From positions 62,001 to 126,000 of the forward strand of contig NZ_MLCE01000013.1 in NCBI RefSeq assembly GCF_002300165.1: a stretch of 64,000 nucleotides of DNA, in the 5' to 3' direction. The notes below the pieces were generated by a model. That model did not search any database. It saw only the letters and a list, made by a program, of their open reading frames with translations, and was not told the origin of the DNA. This document shows positions 39,151-50,500 of the stretch, piece after piece; position 1 is the first letter of the stretch, and each line of letters starts with the position of its first letter. This stretch comes from Streptomyces sp. Tue6028. GTDB taxonomy: Bacteria > Actinomycetota > Actinomycetes > Streptomycetales > Streptomycetaceae. Both the position numbers and the translations under genes were made by a program.

Positions 39151-40451
39151 TCCGGCTTCTCCTCCTCGATGGGCTCCACCGGGCCGACCGGCTCGACGAG
39201 CACCGTGACGATCTTGTTGCGGCGCCCCGCCGCGGCCTCGGCGGTCAGTCGCAGCTCCCGCCCGTCGGGCAGTTCGACCATCGACGACGCCCCGGCGATC
39301 GGGACCCGCCCGAGCGCCTTGGCGAGCAGTCCGCCGACGGTCTCCACGTCCTCGTCGTCGTACGCCTCGTAGCCGTACAGCTCGCCGAGGTCGCCGATGT
39401 CGAGGCGGGCGGTCACCCGGTAGCGGTCGTCGCCGAGCTCCTGCACGGGCGGCAGCTCGCGGTCGTACTCGTCGGTGATCTCGCCGACGATCTCCTCGAG
39501 GATGTCCTCGATGGTCACGATGCCGGCCGTGCCGCCGTACTCGTCGATCACGACGGCGACGTGGTTGCGCTCCTGCTGCATCTCGCGCAGCAGGTCGCCC
39601 GCGTTCTTCGTGTCGGGCACGAAGGTGGCGGGCCGCATCGCCGTGGACACCAGCTCCGACTCCGCGTCCCGGCTGATGTGCGTCTTGCGGGCCAGGTCCT
39701 TCAGATACACGATGCCGACGATGTCGTCCTCGCTCTCCCCCGTGACCGGGATGCGCGAGAAACCGGAGCGCAGGGCGAGCGTGAGGGCCTGACGGATCGT
39801 CTTGTAGCGCTCGATGGCCACCAGGTCGGTCCGCGGGACCATCACCTCGCGCACCAGTGTGTCGCCCAGTTCGAAGACGGAGTGCACCATGCGGCGCTCC
39901 TCGTCCTCGATGAGCGACTCCTTCTCCGCGAGGTCGACCATGGCGCGCAGCTCCGCCTCGGAGGCGAACGGGCCGCGCCGGAATCCCTTGCCCGGCGTGA
40001 GCGCGTTGCCGATGAGGATGAGCAGCGGCGGGATCGGCCCCATGACCCGTGCCAGCGGGAGCAGGACGTACGAGGCGGCCGTCGCGGTGTTCAGCGGGTG
40101 CTGGCGGCCGATGGTGCGCGGGGACACGCCCACCGCGACGTACGACACGAGGACCATGACGCCGATGGCGACCGCGAGGGCCTGCCAGGTCTCGTCGAAC
40201 TCCTTCAGGCACGCGTACGTGACGAGCGCGGCGGCGGCCATCTCGCAGGCGACACGGACCAGCAGTGCCACGTTCAGGTAGCGGGTGGGGTCGGCGGCGA
40301 CCTGGGCGAGCTTGGCGCTGCCGCGCCGGCCCGACCGGACGGCCTCCTCGGCACGGAAGCTGGAGATGCGCGCGAGGCCCGCCTCCGCGCAGGCGGCGAG
40401 CCAGGCGACGACGACCAGCGCGATGGCGCCGATGACGAGTTGTGGACTCAT
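39147..40451 (-). CDS. CNNM/CorC-type membrane protein with CBS pair
   Basis: 434 aa. An N-terminal DUF21/CNNM membrane domain with four helices (1-140), a CBS pair (about 195-320; [48 protein letters not shown]) and a C-terminal CorC/HlyC transporter-associated domain. Often mis-named hemolysin; family members are linked to magnesium or cobalt efflux. It overlaps ybeY by ATGA and is part of the phoH-ybeY-CNNM operon conserved in actinobacteria. Confidence 0.93.
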   Translation of the reverse strand: MSPQLVIGAIALVVVAWLAACAEAGLARISSFRAEEAVRSGRRGSAKLAQVAADPTRYLNVALLVRVACEMAAAALVTYACLKEFDETWQALAVAIGVMVLVSYVAVGVSPRTIGRQHPLNTATAASYVLLPLARVMGPIPPLLILIGNALTPGKGFRRGPFASEAELRAMVDLAEKESLIEDEERRMVHSVFELGDTLVREVMVPRTDLVAIERYKTIRQALTLALRSGFSRIPVTGESEDDIVGIVYLKDLARKTHISRDAESELVSTAMRPATFVPDTKNAGDLLREMQQERNHVAVVIDEYGGTAGIVTIEDILEEIVGEITDEYDRELPPVQELGDDRYRVTARLDIGDLGELYGYEAYDDEDVETVGGLLAKALGRVPIAGASSMVELPDGRELRLTAEAAAGRRNKIVTVLVEPVGPVEPIEEEKPE

Positions 40452-40945
40452 GACACGGTCGGGGCCGGGGACGGGCCTGTCAGGCCCTTCTCCGCACGCC
40501 ACCCGTCCACGATGGCCGCCTGGAGGCCGAACATCTCGGCCTTCTCGTCCGCTTCCTCGTGGTCGTACCCCAGCAGGTGCAGCACTCCGTGGACGGTCAG
40601 GAGCTGGAGCTCCTCGTCCATGGAGTGCTGCGTCGGAGCCTCCCGGCCCTGCCGCTCGGCGACCTCGGGGCACAGCACGATGTCGCCGAGCAGGCCCTGC
40701 GGAGGCTCGTCGTCGTCCTTGGACGGCGGGCGCAGCTCGTCCATGGGGAAGGACATGACATCCGTGGGGCCGGGCAGGTCCATCCACTGGATGTGCAGCT
40801 GCTCCATGGCGTCGGTGTCCACGACGATCACCGAGAGCTCGGAGAGCGGGTGGATGCGCATCCGTGTGAGCGCGTAGCGGGCGATGTCGAGGATCGCCTG
40901 CTCGTCGACCTCGGTTCCGGACTCGTTGTTGACGTCGATCGACAT
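40448..40945 (-). CDS. ybeY: rRNA maturation endoribonuclease YbeY
   Basis: 165 aa. Zinc endoribonuclease needed for 16S rRNA 3'-end processing and 70S quality control. The metal motif is H119-G-V-L-H123-L-L-G-Y-D-H129. The downstream gene overlaps by four bases and phoH lies 12 bp upstream, so all are one transcription unit. Confidence 0.97.
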   Translation of the reverse strand: MSIDVNNESGTEVDEQAILDIARYALTRMRIHPLSELSVIVVDTDAMEQLHIQWMDLPGPTDVMSFPMDELRPPSKDDDEPPQGLLGDIVLCPEVAERQGREAPTQHSMDEELQLLTVHGVLHLLGYDHEEADEKAEMFGLQAAIVDGWRAEKGLTGPSPAPTVS

Positions 40946-40957
40946 GGTCGTGCTGGT

Positions 40958-42025
40958 CTACTTCCCCTTGTGGCCGGCTTTGCCGCGGCCCTTGTGGGAG
41001 CCGTTCTCGGTGCCGTTCTCGATGTCGTACTTCTCGTACGCGTCGACGATACGGCCGACCAGCTTGTGCCGTACGACATCGTGGGACGTGAGGCGGGAGA
41101 AGTGGACGTCCTCGACGCCCTCCAGGATGTCCTGGACCTGGCGCAGACCGGACTTCGTGCCGGTCGGGAGGTCCACCTGTGTCACGTCACCCGTGACCAC
41201 GACCTTCGAGTCGAAGCCGAGGCGGGTGAGGAACATCTTCATCTGCTCGGCGCTCGTGTTCTGGGCCTCGTCCAGGATGATGAAGGCGTCGTTGAGCGTG
41301 CGGCCGCGCATGTAGGCCAGGGGCGCGACCTCGATCGTGCCCGCCGCCATGAGGCGGGGGATCGAGTCGGGGTCGAGCATGTCGTGCAGCGCGTCGTACA
41401 GCGGGCGCAGGTAGGGGTCGATCTTCTCGTAGAGCGTGCCGGGCAGGAAGCCGAGGCGCTCGCCCGCCTCCACCGCCGGGCGGGTCAGGATGATGCGGTT
41501 GACCTGCTTGGACTGCAGGGCCTGCACCGCCTTGGCCATGGCCAGGTACGTCTTGCCGGTACCGGCGGGGCCGATGCCGAAGACGATCGTGTGCTTGTCG
41601 ATCGCGTCGACGTACCGCTTCTGGTTGAGCGTCTTGGGGCGGATGGTGCGGCCCCGCGAGGACAGGATGTTCTGCGTGAGCACCTCGGCCGGGGTCTCCT
41701 GGCCGTCGCCCTCCCCGTTCTCGCTCGCCCTGAGCATGGCGATCGAGCGTTCCACTGCGTCCTCCGTCATCGGCTGCCCCGTGCGGAGCACCAGCATCAT
41801 CTCGTCGAACAGGCGCTGGACGAGGGCGACTTCACCGGCGTCGCCGACCGCACTGATCTCATTGCCCCGGACGTGGATGTCGGCCGCCGGGAAGGCCTTC
41901 TCGATCACGCGCAGGAGCGCGTCTCCGGAACCCAGCACGGTCACCATGGGGTGCTTGGCAGGGACGGTGAAGTGCGCTCGCGCCTGCTCCTGAGCGGAGC
42001 TGTGAGCTGTGGGTGTCTGAGTCAT
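40958..42025 (-). CDS. phoH: PhoH-family ATPase
   Basis: 355 aa from the ATG at 42025. An N-terminal KH-like region (about 20-100) precedes the P-loop ATPase with Walker [24 protein letters not shown], Walker [10 protein letters not shown] and [11 protein letters not shown]. The C-terminus is short and Lys/Gly-rich. PhoH ATPases (PhoL type) are encoded next to ybeY and are thought to aid RNA metabolism with it. It is the first gene of the operon. Confidence 0.95.
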   Translation of the reverse strand: MTQTPTAHSSAQEQARAHFTVPAKHPMVTVLGSGDALLRVIEKAFPAADIHVRGNEISAVGDAGEVALVQRLFDEMMLVLRTGQPMTEDAVERSIAMLRASENGEGDGQETPAEVLTQNILSSRGRTIRPKTLNQKRYVDAIDKHTIVFGIGPAGTGKTYLAMAKAVQALQSKQVNRIILTRPAVEAGERLGFLPGTLYEKIDPYLRPLYDALHDMLDPDSIPRLMAAGTIEVAPLAYMRGRTLNDAFIILDEAQNTSAEQMKMFLTRLGFDSKVVVTGDVTQVDLPTGTKSGLRQVQDILEGVEDVHFSRLTSHDVVRHKLVGRIVDAYEKYDIENGTENGSHKGRGKAGHKGK

Positions 42026-42228
42026 GGGCCGGCTCTGTAGGCCTGCGAATCCTCCTCGGTCGGCACGCTTGCCACACGGGCAGCCTTGCGGTTCCAAGGG
42101 TACGTCGCTGCACCGACAGAGCCGTAGGGCTTTTCGTCACCCCTCGCCGAGCGCCCGCGCCCCGCGCACGACGGCGCACGCCGGGGGCAGGACGGTTCGG
42201 CGCGCCCCGCCGGATCCCGGCGCGGAGG

Positions 42229-43338
42229 TCATGCCGAGCGCCCGAAACCGATCGTCGGCACCGCCCGGCGCAGCGGCCACGGGCGCGTCACCTCCGGGAG
42301 CAGGCCCTCCAGGAACGCGTACCGGCTCAGCGCCGTGGGGTCCTGGGCGTCCACGGACTGGACCTTGCGCCACCAGGCCGCGATCTCGGACCAGCCCGGC
42401 GCCGACAGGGACCCGCCGAACTCCTGCACGGACAGGGCCGCGGTCAGCCCGGCGAAGGCGAGCCGGTCCGCCAGCGGCCAGGCGGCCAGCGTCCCCGTGA
42501 CGAAGCCGGCCACGAAGACGTCGCCGGCGCCCGTGGGATCCAGGGCCTCCACCGCGATCGCCGGGACCTCGGCGGTCTCCCCGGTGCCGCCGTCCACGGC
42601 GTACGCGCCGTCCGAGCCCAGGGTGACCACGGCCAGCGGCACATGGTCCGTCAGCGCGCGCGCCGCCGCACGCGGACAGTCCGCGCCGGTGTAGCGCATG
42701 GCCTCCTCGGCGTTCGGCAGGAACGCCTCGCAGTGCTCCAGGTCGGCGAGGCCGGCCAGGTCCCAGCGGCCGGTGTCGTCCCAGCCGACGTCCGCGAAGA
42801 TCCGGGTCCCGCTCTTCGCCGCCTCCTCGATCCAGGGCGCGCGCGTGCCGGGTGTCAGCGAGGCGACCGCCGCACGCGCGCGGGGCGGGCAGTCCGGCGC
42901 CGGTTCCTCGGGCGTCGGCTCGTGCCCGTGGCTGACCATCGTGCGCTCGCCCTCGTACGCCATCGACACGGTGACCGGGGAGTGCCAGCCGGGCACGGTG
43001 CGCGACAGGGAGAGGTCGATGCCCTCGCCCTGCTCCAGGGCGTCCCAGCAGTACTCCCCGTAGTGGTCGTCGCCGAACGCGGCGGCGAGGGAGGTCCGCA
43101 GTCCCAGCCGGGCCAGCGCTGTCGCCATGTTCGCGACCCCGCCCGGGCTCGATCCCATGCCCCGCGCCCACGACTCCGTACCGCGCACGGGAGCCGAGTC
43201 GAGGCCGGTGAAGATGATGTCCAGGAAGACCGTGCCCGTGAGGTAGACGTCCCAGGGCGGATCCTGGGGGGTGCGCAGGCCGGCGAGCGGGTCGACATGG
43301 GCCTGGCAGAGCGGTCGCTCTCCGTCGGGCGTGATCAC
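42229..43338 (-). CDS. PfkB-family carbohydrate kinase
   Basis: 369 aa from the GTG at 43338, with AGGGAG upstream. Ribokinase-type fold: substrate-side GGVANMATALARLG, and C-terminal anion hole and catalytic base in DPTGAGD. Sugar or nucleoside phosphorylation is expected, but the substrate is unclear. The N-terminal 20 residues and C-terminal tail extend beyond the kinase core. It is 203 bp downstream of the phoH start, on the same strand but upstream of it in transcription order, with its own promoter. Confidence 0.9.
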   Translation of the reverse strand: MITPDGERPLCQAHVDPLAGLRTPQDPPWDVYLTGTVFLDIIFTGLDSAPVRGTESWARGMGSSPGGVANMATALARLGLRTSLAAAFGDDHYGEYCWDALEQGEGIDLSLSRTVPGWHSPVTVSMAYEGERTMVSHGHEPTPEEPAPDCPPRARAAVASLTPGTRAPWIEEAAKSGTRIFADVGWDDTGRWDLAGLADLEHCEAFLPNAEEAMRYTGADCPRAAARALTDHVPLAVVTLGSDGAYAVDGGTGETAEVPAIAVEALDPTGAGDVFVAGFVTGTLAAWPLADRLAFAGLTAALSVQEFGGSLSAPGWSEIAAWWRKVQSVDAQDPTALSRYAFLEGLLPEVTRPWPLRRAVPTIGFGRSA

Positions 43339-43772
43339 GGTGCGCTCCCTGAGATGGTGCGGATCAGGCCAGTGTGCACCAAGTCGGCCACGACACACCG
43401 TGGTCGTGCGGGGACGGATCCCGCCCCCGCCCGCCCCGCACGGAGGACGACGGCCCCGCCCGCAGGCCGGAGGGGGCCTCGCCGCACGGCCGAACGGCGC
43501 CCCGTGTCGGGCGGAGTGGCGGCCCGAGCCTCGCGGAGCGGCACCGCCCCCGCGACGCCCCGCGAGGGGCGCCTGCGACACCCTCTCCGGCAGCGCAAAA
43601 GGTCGCGTCTACCCCGCCTCTTCGGGGGCAAACGGAAAGTGCCGTAGATCACACCGTCCGACCTTCTTCGCGCGCCCGGCCCCTTGATACAAATTGCCCG
43701 CGCGTTCCTGTCCGTCGACAGCCGCTCAACCCCCCTTCCGAGCCGCTTCTTTCGCATGCCCTGGGAACGCCC
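43339..43772. other. 434-bp divergent gap
   Basis: Separates the PfkB kinase from the MFS gene. It is extremely GC-rich on the kinase side, with a small CGCCCC/GGGGCG stem near 43557, and has an AT-richer patch at about 43620-43700 that probably holds the MFS promoter. I see no gene. Confidence 0.5.
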
Positions 43773-45017
43773 GTGTTCGCCCGCACCACCATGCCCTGGC
43801 CCCTCGTCGCCCTTTTCACGGCCGGGTACCTCTCCGCGTACCTGCTGCCGACCACCGTCGGCAGGCTGGACGCGGGCCTCCCGCTCTCGGCCACCCAGGC
43901 CGGCGCCATCGGCAGCGCCCTGCTGCTGAGTTCGGCGACCGCCGGGTTCCTCCTCGCGTCCCGCGTGGACCGCTTCGGCCCCCGCGGACTCGCCCGCACC
44001 GGTCTGCTCCTCGCAGCCGCCGGCTACGGCACCGCCGCCCTGACGACCACCGTGCCCCTGGTCGTCACCGGCGCGGTCGTCGGCGGCTTCGGCTCCGGCG
44101 CGGCCACCACGGTCGCCGCGACCGGCATCGCCGCCCAGCGCGACCCCCACCGCACCACCACGATGGGCCTGTTCGGGGTCTCCGCACTGGCCGGCGCGCT
44201 GTATCTGACGATCCCCCACCTGGGCCCGGCCCACGGTCCGCCCCTCGCCGCGATCGCCTGCACGGCGCTGCTCGTGCTGCCCGTGACCGGACGGCTGCCG
44301 GACCGCACCCCCGCCGCGCGGACCCCGCGCACCACGACGCCGCTCCCCCACCCGCGTTCCGGCCTGCTCCTCGCCGGCACGTTGCTCTTCTGGTCCCTCG
44401 CCCAGAACTCCCTGTGGGGCGTCAGCGGCCGCATCGGGCTGACCCAGGCGGGGCTCACCGAGGTCACGGTCGGCGCGGTGTTCGCGACGGCGCTGGGCGC
44501 GGGTCTGCTGGGGGTGATCGGCGCGGGCGCGCTGGGCCCCCGGCTCGGCCTGGCCCTGCCCATCGGCATCGGCACGGCGCTGATCGCCGGGTGCATCGCG
44601 CTCAGCGCGGCGGCCACCGACCTCACGTCGTTCGCGGCGGGCGAGATCGCCTGGAACACGCTCTACCCGGTCGTCCTGTCGTACGTGATCGGCCTCGCCG
44701 CCTCCCTCGACCCGCGTGGCCGGTGGGCGGTCCTGGTCGGCTCCGCGTCCTCGCTCGGCACGGCGTGCGGCCCGCTCACCGGCAGCCTGCTCTCGGCTCG
44801 GGCCGGATACCCGGCCATGGGCACGGTCCTGGCGGTCGGGCTGCTGGTGATCGCCGTGCCGATGACCCTGGTGGCCGTCCGGCCGCGGCGCGGCGTCCCG
44901 GTCACTTCGGTCGTCGAGATCCCGCTGGAGACGGCTCCCGCCGAGCGGGCGGCGTACGGCACGGCCGGGCCCCGGCCGGCCGCGGCAGCCACCGCACCGG
45001 GGCCCGGAACCGGCTGA
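43773..45017 (+). CDS. MFS transporter
   Basis: 414 aa from the GTG at 43773 (GGGA upstream; ATG at 43791 possible). Twelve predicted helices, motif A-like region VDRFGPRGLARTG after TM2, and a hydrophilic Pro/Arg/Thr loop between the halves. The closest general class is YfcJ/CynX-like. Substrate unknown. The gene ends only 4 bp from the stop of the converging deaminase gene. Confidence 0.85.
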   Translation: MFARTTMPWPLVALFTAGYLSAYLLPTTVGRLDAGLPLSATQAGAIGSALLLSSATAGFLLASRVDRFGPRGLARTGLLLAAAGYGTAALTTTVPLVVTGAVVGGFGSGAATTVAATGIAAQRDPHRTTTMGLFGVSALAGALYLTIPHLGPAHGPPLAAIACTALLVLPVTGRLPDRTPAARTPRTTTPLPHPRSGLLLAGTLLFWSLAQNSLWGVSGRIGLTQAGLTEVTVGAVFATALGAGLLGVIGAGALGPRLGLALPIGIGTALIAGCIALSAAATDLTSFAAGEIAWNTLYPVVLSYVIGLAASLDPRGRWAVLVGSASSLGTACGPLTGSLLSARAGYPAMGTVLAVGLLVIAVPMTLVAVRPRRGVPVTSVVEIPLETAPAERAAYGTAGPRPAAAATAPGPGTG

Positions 45018-45020
45018 GGG

Positions 45021-46016
45021 CTACCGCCCGAACTGATACGCGTCGACCTCGGCGAGATAGCGGGCCCGCCGCTCCTCGTCGTGTTCGAGGAAGGACGCCA
45101 GGAACGAGTTCCGCGCCAGCTCCCGCATCTGCTCCAGTTCGAGACCGAGGGCGTCGCGGACCGCGTGGTAGTTGTCGGCCACGTAGCCGCCGAAGTAGGC
45201 GGGGTCGTCGGAGTTCACCGTGCACAGCAGGCCGGCGTCGAGCATGGCGCGCAGCGGGTGGTCCTCCAGGACGCGTACGGCCCGCAGTCGCACGTTCGAC
45301 AGCGGGCACAGCGTCAGCGGCACCCGCTCCCGTACGAGCCGCTCCACGAGCTGCGGGTCCTCCATGCAGCGCAGCCCGTGGTCGACGCGCTCGACGCCGA
45401 GGACGTCGAGGGCCTCGGTGATGTACTCGGGCGGCCCCTCCTCGCCCGCGTGCGCGACGCGCCGCAGACCGAGCGCGGCGGCGGCCTCGTACACCTCGCG
45501 GAACTTGACCGGCGGGTGCCCGACCTCGGCGGAGTCGAGCCCGACGCCGGTGATCCGGTCGAGGTGGGGCTTCGCGGCCTCCAGGGTCCGCAGGGCCGAC
45601 TCGGCGGACTCGTCCCGCAGGAAGCACAAGATCAGCTGGGTGGAGACGCCGTGCTTCTCCTCGCTGTGCTCCAGCGCCCGCCACAGTCCGTCGACGACCG
45701 TCCCCATCTCCACACCGCGGGCGATGTGGGCCTGCGGGTCGAAGAAGATCTCCGCGTGCCGCACGCCCTGCGCGGCGGCGCGCTCCAGGTAGGCGTCCGC
45801 CAGGTCGGCGAAGTCCTGTTCGGTCCGCAGGACGGCCATGAGCTCGTAGTACAGGTTCAGGAACGACTGGAGATCGTCGAAGAGATACGCCTTGCGCAGC
45901 TCCTCGGTGTCCTCGTAGGGCAGCGTGACGCCGTTCCGCGCGGCGAGCGCGAAGGCGAGCTCGGGTTCGAGAGTGCCTTCGATGTGGAGGTGCAGTTCAG
46001 CTTTGGGGAGGGGCAT
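45021..46016 (-). CDS. adenosine/adenine deaminase family protein
   Basis: 331 aa from the ATG at 46016. Metal ligands H9 and H11 in AELHLHIEGTLEPEL, later AHAGEEG, DHGLRC, LCPLSNVRL and NSDDPAYFGG. The HLHIEGTLEPE form and the NSDDPAYFGG loop are more like the adenine-deaminase branch (fungal Aah1 and bacterial Ade of this fold) than classical adenosine deaminase, which usually has HLDG. It acts in purine salvage, releasing ammonia. A TACGAT -10-like box ends six bases before the ATG with no ribosome site, so the mRNA may be leaderless. Confidence 0.9.
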   Translation of the reverse strand: MPLPKAELHLHIEGTLEPELAFALAARNGVTLPYEDTEELRKAYLFDDLQSFLNLYYELMAVLRTEQDFADLADAYLERAAAQGVRHAEIFFDPQAHIARGVEMGTVVDGLWRALEHSEEKHGVSTQLILCFLRDESAESALRTLEAAKPHLDRITGVGLDSAEVGHPPVKFREVYEAAAALGLRRVAHAGEEGPPEYITEALDVLGVERVDHGLRCMEDPQLVERLVRERVPLTLCPLSNVRLRAVRVLEDHPLRAMLDAGLLCTVNSDDPAYFGGYVADNYHAVRDALGLELEQMRELARNSFLASFLEHDEERRARYLAEVDAYQFGR

Positions 46017-46203
46017 CGAAGCATCGTACGGGCGACGGCCCGACATAACGGAACCGAACGCCGCCCCGCCGTCGTCCGCGTCGCCCGTCGCCGCCGGGCC
46101 CGGCGGCGCACCGCCCGGCGCCCGGGCACCGGTGCTCCGAGCCGGTCACCGCCACCGCCGCCTCGCGTCCGGCGCAGGTCACCCGCCCGGGCACGGGCCG
46201 CCG

Positions 46204-47109
46204 CTACCGGCGCTTCGGCACCGGGACCCGCAGCAGGTCGTACGCCACCGTCAGATCGCCGTCGAAGCCGGCCGCGCGGGCCTGCCGCTCGAACTCGCCC
46301 GGATCGGAGTAGCGCTGGCTGAAGTGGGTCAGCACGAGATGCCGTACCCCGGCGTCCCTGGCCACCCGCGCCGCCTGGCCCGCCGTCAGATGACCGTGGT
46401 CCTCGGCGAGCCGCTCGTCCTCGTCCAGGAAGGTCGACTCGATGACGAGCAGGTCGCACCCTTCGGCGAGGGCGCCGACGCCCTCGCACAGCCGGGTGTC
46501 CATGACGAACGCGAAGCGCTGCCCGCGCCGCACCTCGCTGACGTCGTCGAGGGTGACGCCGCGCAGCGCGCCGTCCCGCTGGATGCGCCCGACGTCCGGC
46601 CCCCTGATCCCGTGCTCCGCGAGCCGCTCGGGCAGTATCCGCCGCCCGTCCGGCTCGACCAGCCGGTAGCCGAAGGACTCCACGGGGTGCGAGAGCCGGC
46701 GCGCCTCCAGGGTGTACGACGGCGTGGCCGCGAGGACCCCGTCGTCGTCGACCGGCACCTCGGTCAGCGCCACCGTCTCGCGATAGGCCGTGGCGTGGCG
46801 CAGCCGGTCGAAGAACCGCTGCCCGGACGCCGGATAGTGCGCGGTCACCTCGTGCGGCACGCGGTCGAGGTTGATGCGCTGGATCACCCCGGCGAGCCCG
46901 AGCGAGTGGTCCCCGTGGAAGTGGGTGACGCAGATCCGGTGCAGGTCGTGCGCGGCGACCCCGGCACGCAGCATCTGCCGCTGCGTGCCCTCGCCGGGGT
47001 CGAAGAGCAGCCCCTCGCCGTCCCACCGCAGCAGGTAGCCGTTGTGGTTGCGGTGTCGCGTCGGGACCTGGCTGGCGGTGCCGAGGACCACCAATTCACG
47101 TACGGACAA
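46204..47109 (-). CDS. rnz: ribonuclease Z
   Basis: 301 aa from a TTG at 47109; the N-terminus then reads [17 protein letters not shown], as expected for the family. tRNA 3'-processing endonuclease (ElaC type) with the binuclear zinc motif H63-F-H65-G-D67-H68 and later HLTAGQAA and THFSQRY. It lies 6 bp after the HIT-family gene, so the two are probably co-transcribed. Confidence 0.94.
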   Translation of the reverse strand: MSVRELVVLGTASQVPTRHRNHNGYLLRWDGEGLLFDPGEGTQRQMLRAGVAAHDLHRICVTHFHGDHSLGLAGVIQRINLDRVPHEVTAHYPASGQRFFDRLRHATAYRETVALTEVPVDDDGVLAATPSYTLEARRLSHPVESFGYRLVEPDGRRILPERLAEHGIRGPDVGRIQRDGALRGVTLDDVSEVRRGQRFAFVMDTRLCEGVGALAEGCDLLVIESTFLDEDERLAEDHGHLTAGQAARVARDAGVRHLVLTHFSQRYSDPGEFERQARAAGFDGDLTVAYDLLRVPVPKRR

Positions 47110-47115
47110 GGCCGG

Positions 47116-47469
47116 TTACCCCGGAGGCCACTGCATGCCGCGACCGCCCAGCACATGGGCGTGCGCGTGGAAGACGGTCTGTCCGGCGCCGCTGCCGGTG
47201 TTGAACACGACGCGGTAGCTCTCCAGCTTCTCCTCGCCCGCGACCTCGCCGGCCTCGCGCAGCAGGTCGGCGACGACGGTGGGCTCGGCGACCGCCAGCT
47301 CCGCGGCGTCCCGGTAGTGCACCTTGGGGATGACGAGGATGTGGGTGGGCGCCTGAGGGTTGATGTCACGGAACGCGACGGTGGTGTCGGTCTCCCGGAC
47401 CAGGGTCGCCGGGATCTGCCCCGCGACGATCTTGCAGAACAGGCAGTCGTCCTGCGGCTCTCCCGCCAT
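47116..47469 (-). CDS. HIT-family nucleotide hydrolase/transferase
   Basis: 117 aa from the ATG at 47469, with AAGGAG upstream. Histidine-triad motif HAHAHVLGG and the N-terminal DCLFCKIVAG zinc-finger-like segment mark an Hint-type protein (purine nucleoside phosphoramidase). It is encoded just upstream of ribonuclease Z. Confidence 0.94.
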   Translation of the reverse strand: MAGEPQDDCLFCKIVAGQIPATLVRETDTTVAFRDINPQAPTHILVIPKVHYRDAAELAVAEPTVVADLLREAGEVAGEEKLESYRVVFNTGSGAGQTVFHAHAHVLGGRGMQWPPG

Positions 47470-47544
47470 GCGTGTGTCTCCTTCACGCCGTTGATCGCTA
47501 CGACGGCATCGTATCCACCGGAGCAATTCTTCAGCGCGACAACG

Positions 47545-47586
47545 GGGTCCGGGGCGACCGTCCGTGAGGACGGCCGCCCCGGACCC
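47545..47586 (-). terminator. long hairpin terminator after the tricorn-type gene
   Basis: GGGTCCGGGGCG pairs with CGCCCCGGACCC, and inside it CCGTCC pairs with GGACGG around a GTGA loop. It is immediately downstream of the stop at 47594. Confidence 0.85.
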
Positions 47587-47593
47587 GGGTGCC

Positions 47594-50500
47594 TCAGTCC
47601 TCCGGAAGCGCCGGGGCGGTCTTCGCCGGGTTCTCCTCCAGGGCGGCGAGGGCGATCCGGATCGCCTCGTCGAGCTGGGTGTCACGTCCGGCGGCGTGGT
47701 CCTGCGGCGTCTGGACGACCTCGACGTCGGGGTCGACGCCGTAGTTCTCCACGCCCCACTCGTAACCCTCCATCCAGAAGGCGTACTTGGGCTGGGTGAC
47801 GAGCGTGCCGTCGACGAGCCGGTAGCGGCTGTCGATGCCGATCACACCGCCCCAGGTGCGGGTGCCGACCACCGGCCCGATACCGAGGGCCTTGATCGCC
47901 GCGTTGACGATGTCGCCGTCGGAGCCGGAGAACTCGTTGGCGACGGCGACGACCGGACCGCGGGGCGCGTCCTCCGGATAGCTGTACGGGCGCAGTCCGC
48001 GCGGCAGGTCCCAGCCGACGATCCGCCGCGCGAGCTTCTCCACGACCAGCTGGGAGGTGTGGCCGCCGCGGTTCTCGCGGACGTCCACGACCAGCCCGTC
48101 CCTGGCCACCTCGACCCGCAGGTCGCGGTGGAGCTGCGCCCAGCCCGAGCCCACCATGTCCGGCACGTGCAGATAGCCGAGGCGGCCCCCGGAGCGCTCG
48201 TGGACGTAGGCGCGCCGGTCGGCGACCCACGCGTGGTAGCGCAGCGGCTCCTCGTCGGCGAGCGGGATCACGACCGCGTGACGTGGATCGCCGCCGCCCG
48301 CGGGCGACACGGTCAGCTCCACCGGCTTGCCGGCCGTGCCGACGAGCAGCGGTCCGGGACCCGCCACCGGGTCCACCGGCTGCCCGCCGATCGCGACGAT
48401 CGCGTCGCCGGCCCGCACCGCGACGCCGGGCGCGGCGAGCGGCGCCCGGGCCTCGGGGTCGGACGTCTCGGAGGGCAGGATCCGGTCGATGCGCCAACTG
48501 CCGTCCTCGTGACGGGAGATGTCCGCGCCGAGCAGTCCCTGCGCCCGGTCGCCGCCTCCTCCGCCGCCGGGGAGGACGTAGGCGTGCGAGGTGCCGAGCT
48601 CGCCCTGCACCTCCCACAGCAGGTCCACGAGGTCGTCGTGCGTGGCGACGCGCTCCAGCACCGGCCGGTACCGGTCGAGGACGCCCTGCCAGTCGACACC
48701 GGCCAGGTCGGGCCGCCAGAAGTTGTCCCGCATGAGGCGGCCCGTCTCGTCGTACATCTGCCGCCACTCGGCGGCCGGGTCGACGGTCTGCCGCACCCTC
48801 GACAGATCGACGGTGATGTTCGAGTCGCTCTCGTCGTCGTTCGAGGCGCGCCGGTCGCTGGGGACGACCTTGAGTCGTCCGTCGGTCCACAGCAGGACCC
48901 GCTTGCCGTCGCCGCTGACGGCGAAGTGGTCGGCGTCGGCGGCGAGGTGCTCGATGCGCTGCTGGGCGAGGTCGTACCGCTCCAGTTCGCTCTTCGGGTC
49001 CGGGGCGTCCGGAGTGGCACGGGAGGCACCGAGCACACCGCGCACCGGGTGGCGCAGCCACAGCACCCCGTCCTTGGCGGCGCGCAGCGTCGAGTAGCGG
49101 GCGGCCTCGACGGGGAACGCCACGATCCGGTCGGCGAGCCCGTCGAGGTCGATACGGGTCGTCGGCGCGCCCTCGCTGTCGGGGGTCTCGTCCTTGTCGG
49201 GCGCTTCGAAGGGTCGGCCGTGGCGCTGCGGCCCGAAGGGCGACGGCGTCGTCGCGGCCAGGGTGATCAGGTAGGGCCGTGATCCGCCGACGAACGCGAG
49301 GTCGAAGACGTGCTCGTCGTAGACGGGATCGAAGGAGCGGGCCGACAGGAAGGCGAGGTGCTTGCCGTCGAGGGTGAACGCCGGCGCGTAGTCCCGGAAG
49401 CGGAGCGGGGTCGCCTCGGTCACCGCCAGGTCGGCGGTGTTGGCGAGCTTCAGCTGCCGCAGCGGGCGCGGCCCGGGGTGCGACCACGCGAGCCACGCCG
49501 AGTCGGGCGAGAAGACCAGCCCGGTGGCCTCGCCGTCCTCGCTGCGGTCGAGCTCGCGAACCTCGCCGCTGTCGCGCTCGACGAGCAGGACCCGCCCGTC
49601 GTGCGAGGCGACGGCGGCGCGGCTGCCGTCGGGAGCCATCGCGAGTCCGAGGACGCGCCCGAGCTGTCCGGCGGCGAGCCGCCGCGGGGTCGCTCCGGGG
49701 GCGACGCCGGTCGCGGGGGCGAACTCCAGCGCGTCGTCGCCCTCCGCGTCGGTGACCCACACGACGTGTCCCTCACCGTCGGCGCGGAAGGAGCGGGGCA
49801 GCCGGGCGCGTACGCCCTGTCCGGCGGCGAGCGTGCGGGCCGGGCCCGAGCGGTGCGTGACCCAGTGCACGGCGCCGCGCACGGAGATCGCGCTGCCGCG
49901 TCCGGTGTGGTCGGGTGTGGCGGACGAGAACCAGCGGGAGGCCCTGACGGGGTGCGGCTGGAGGTCGGCGCGCTGGCCGCCGAGCATGATGTCCAGCCGG
50001 CGCGGTTCGGCGCCGTCGAGGTCGTCGAGGAGCCAGAGCTCACCGGCGGACGCGTACACGACCCGGGTGCCGTCGCTCGCCGCCTGCCGGGCGTAGAAGC
50101 CGTCCACAGGCGTGTGCCGGCGCAGGTCCGAGCCGTCGGCGAGGGAGGAGTACAGCGCCCCCACGCCCTCGTGGTCGGACAGGAAGGCGATGCGCTCCCC
50201 CACCCAGAGGGGATATTCGAGATTCCCGTCGAGGTCCTCGTGCAGGCGGACGAACTCGCCCTCGCCCGCCCGGTCGATCCACAGCTTGCCCGCCGTGCCG
50301 CCGCGGTACCGCTTCCACCAGGCGGCCTCGCGGCCCATCGGCGCGGACAGCAGCACGGTGCCGGGGCCGCCCTGGGCGACCTCGCCGACCGGGCCGTACG
50401 GAAGGACCGCCGCCGGACCGCCGTCGAGCGGGACCGACCGCGCCCAGCTGCGGCGCAGGCTCTCCCGGCCCTGCGTGCTCAGCGCGAGCACCTGCCCGTC

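Noticed and set aside
39147..40451. Hemolysin
   Set aside because: Traditional database name only; the DUF21-CBS-CorC layout points to a CNNM/CorC ion-transport protein.
47682..49760. 692-codon frame on the minus strand inside the tricorn-type gene
   Set aside because: Alternative frame of the tricorn gene with Arg/Ala-rich low-complexity translation and no domain.
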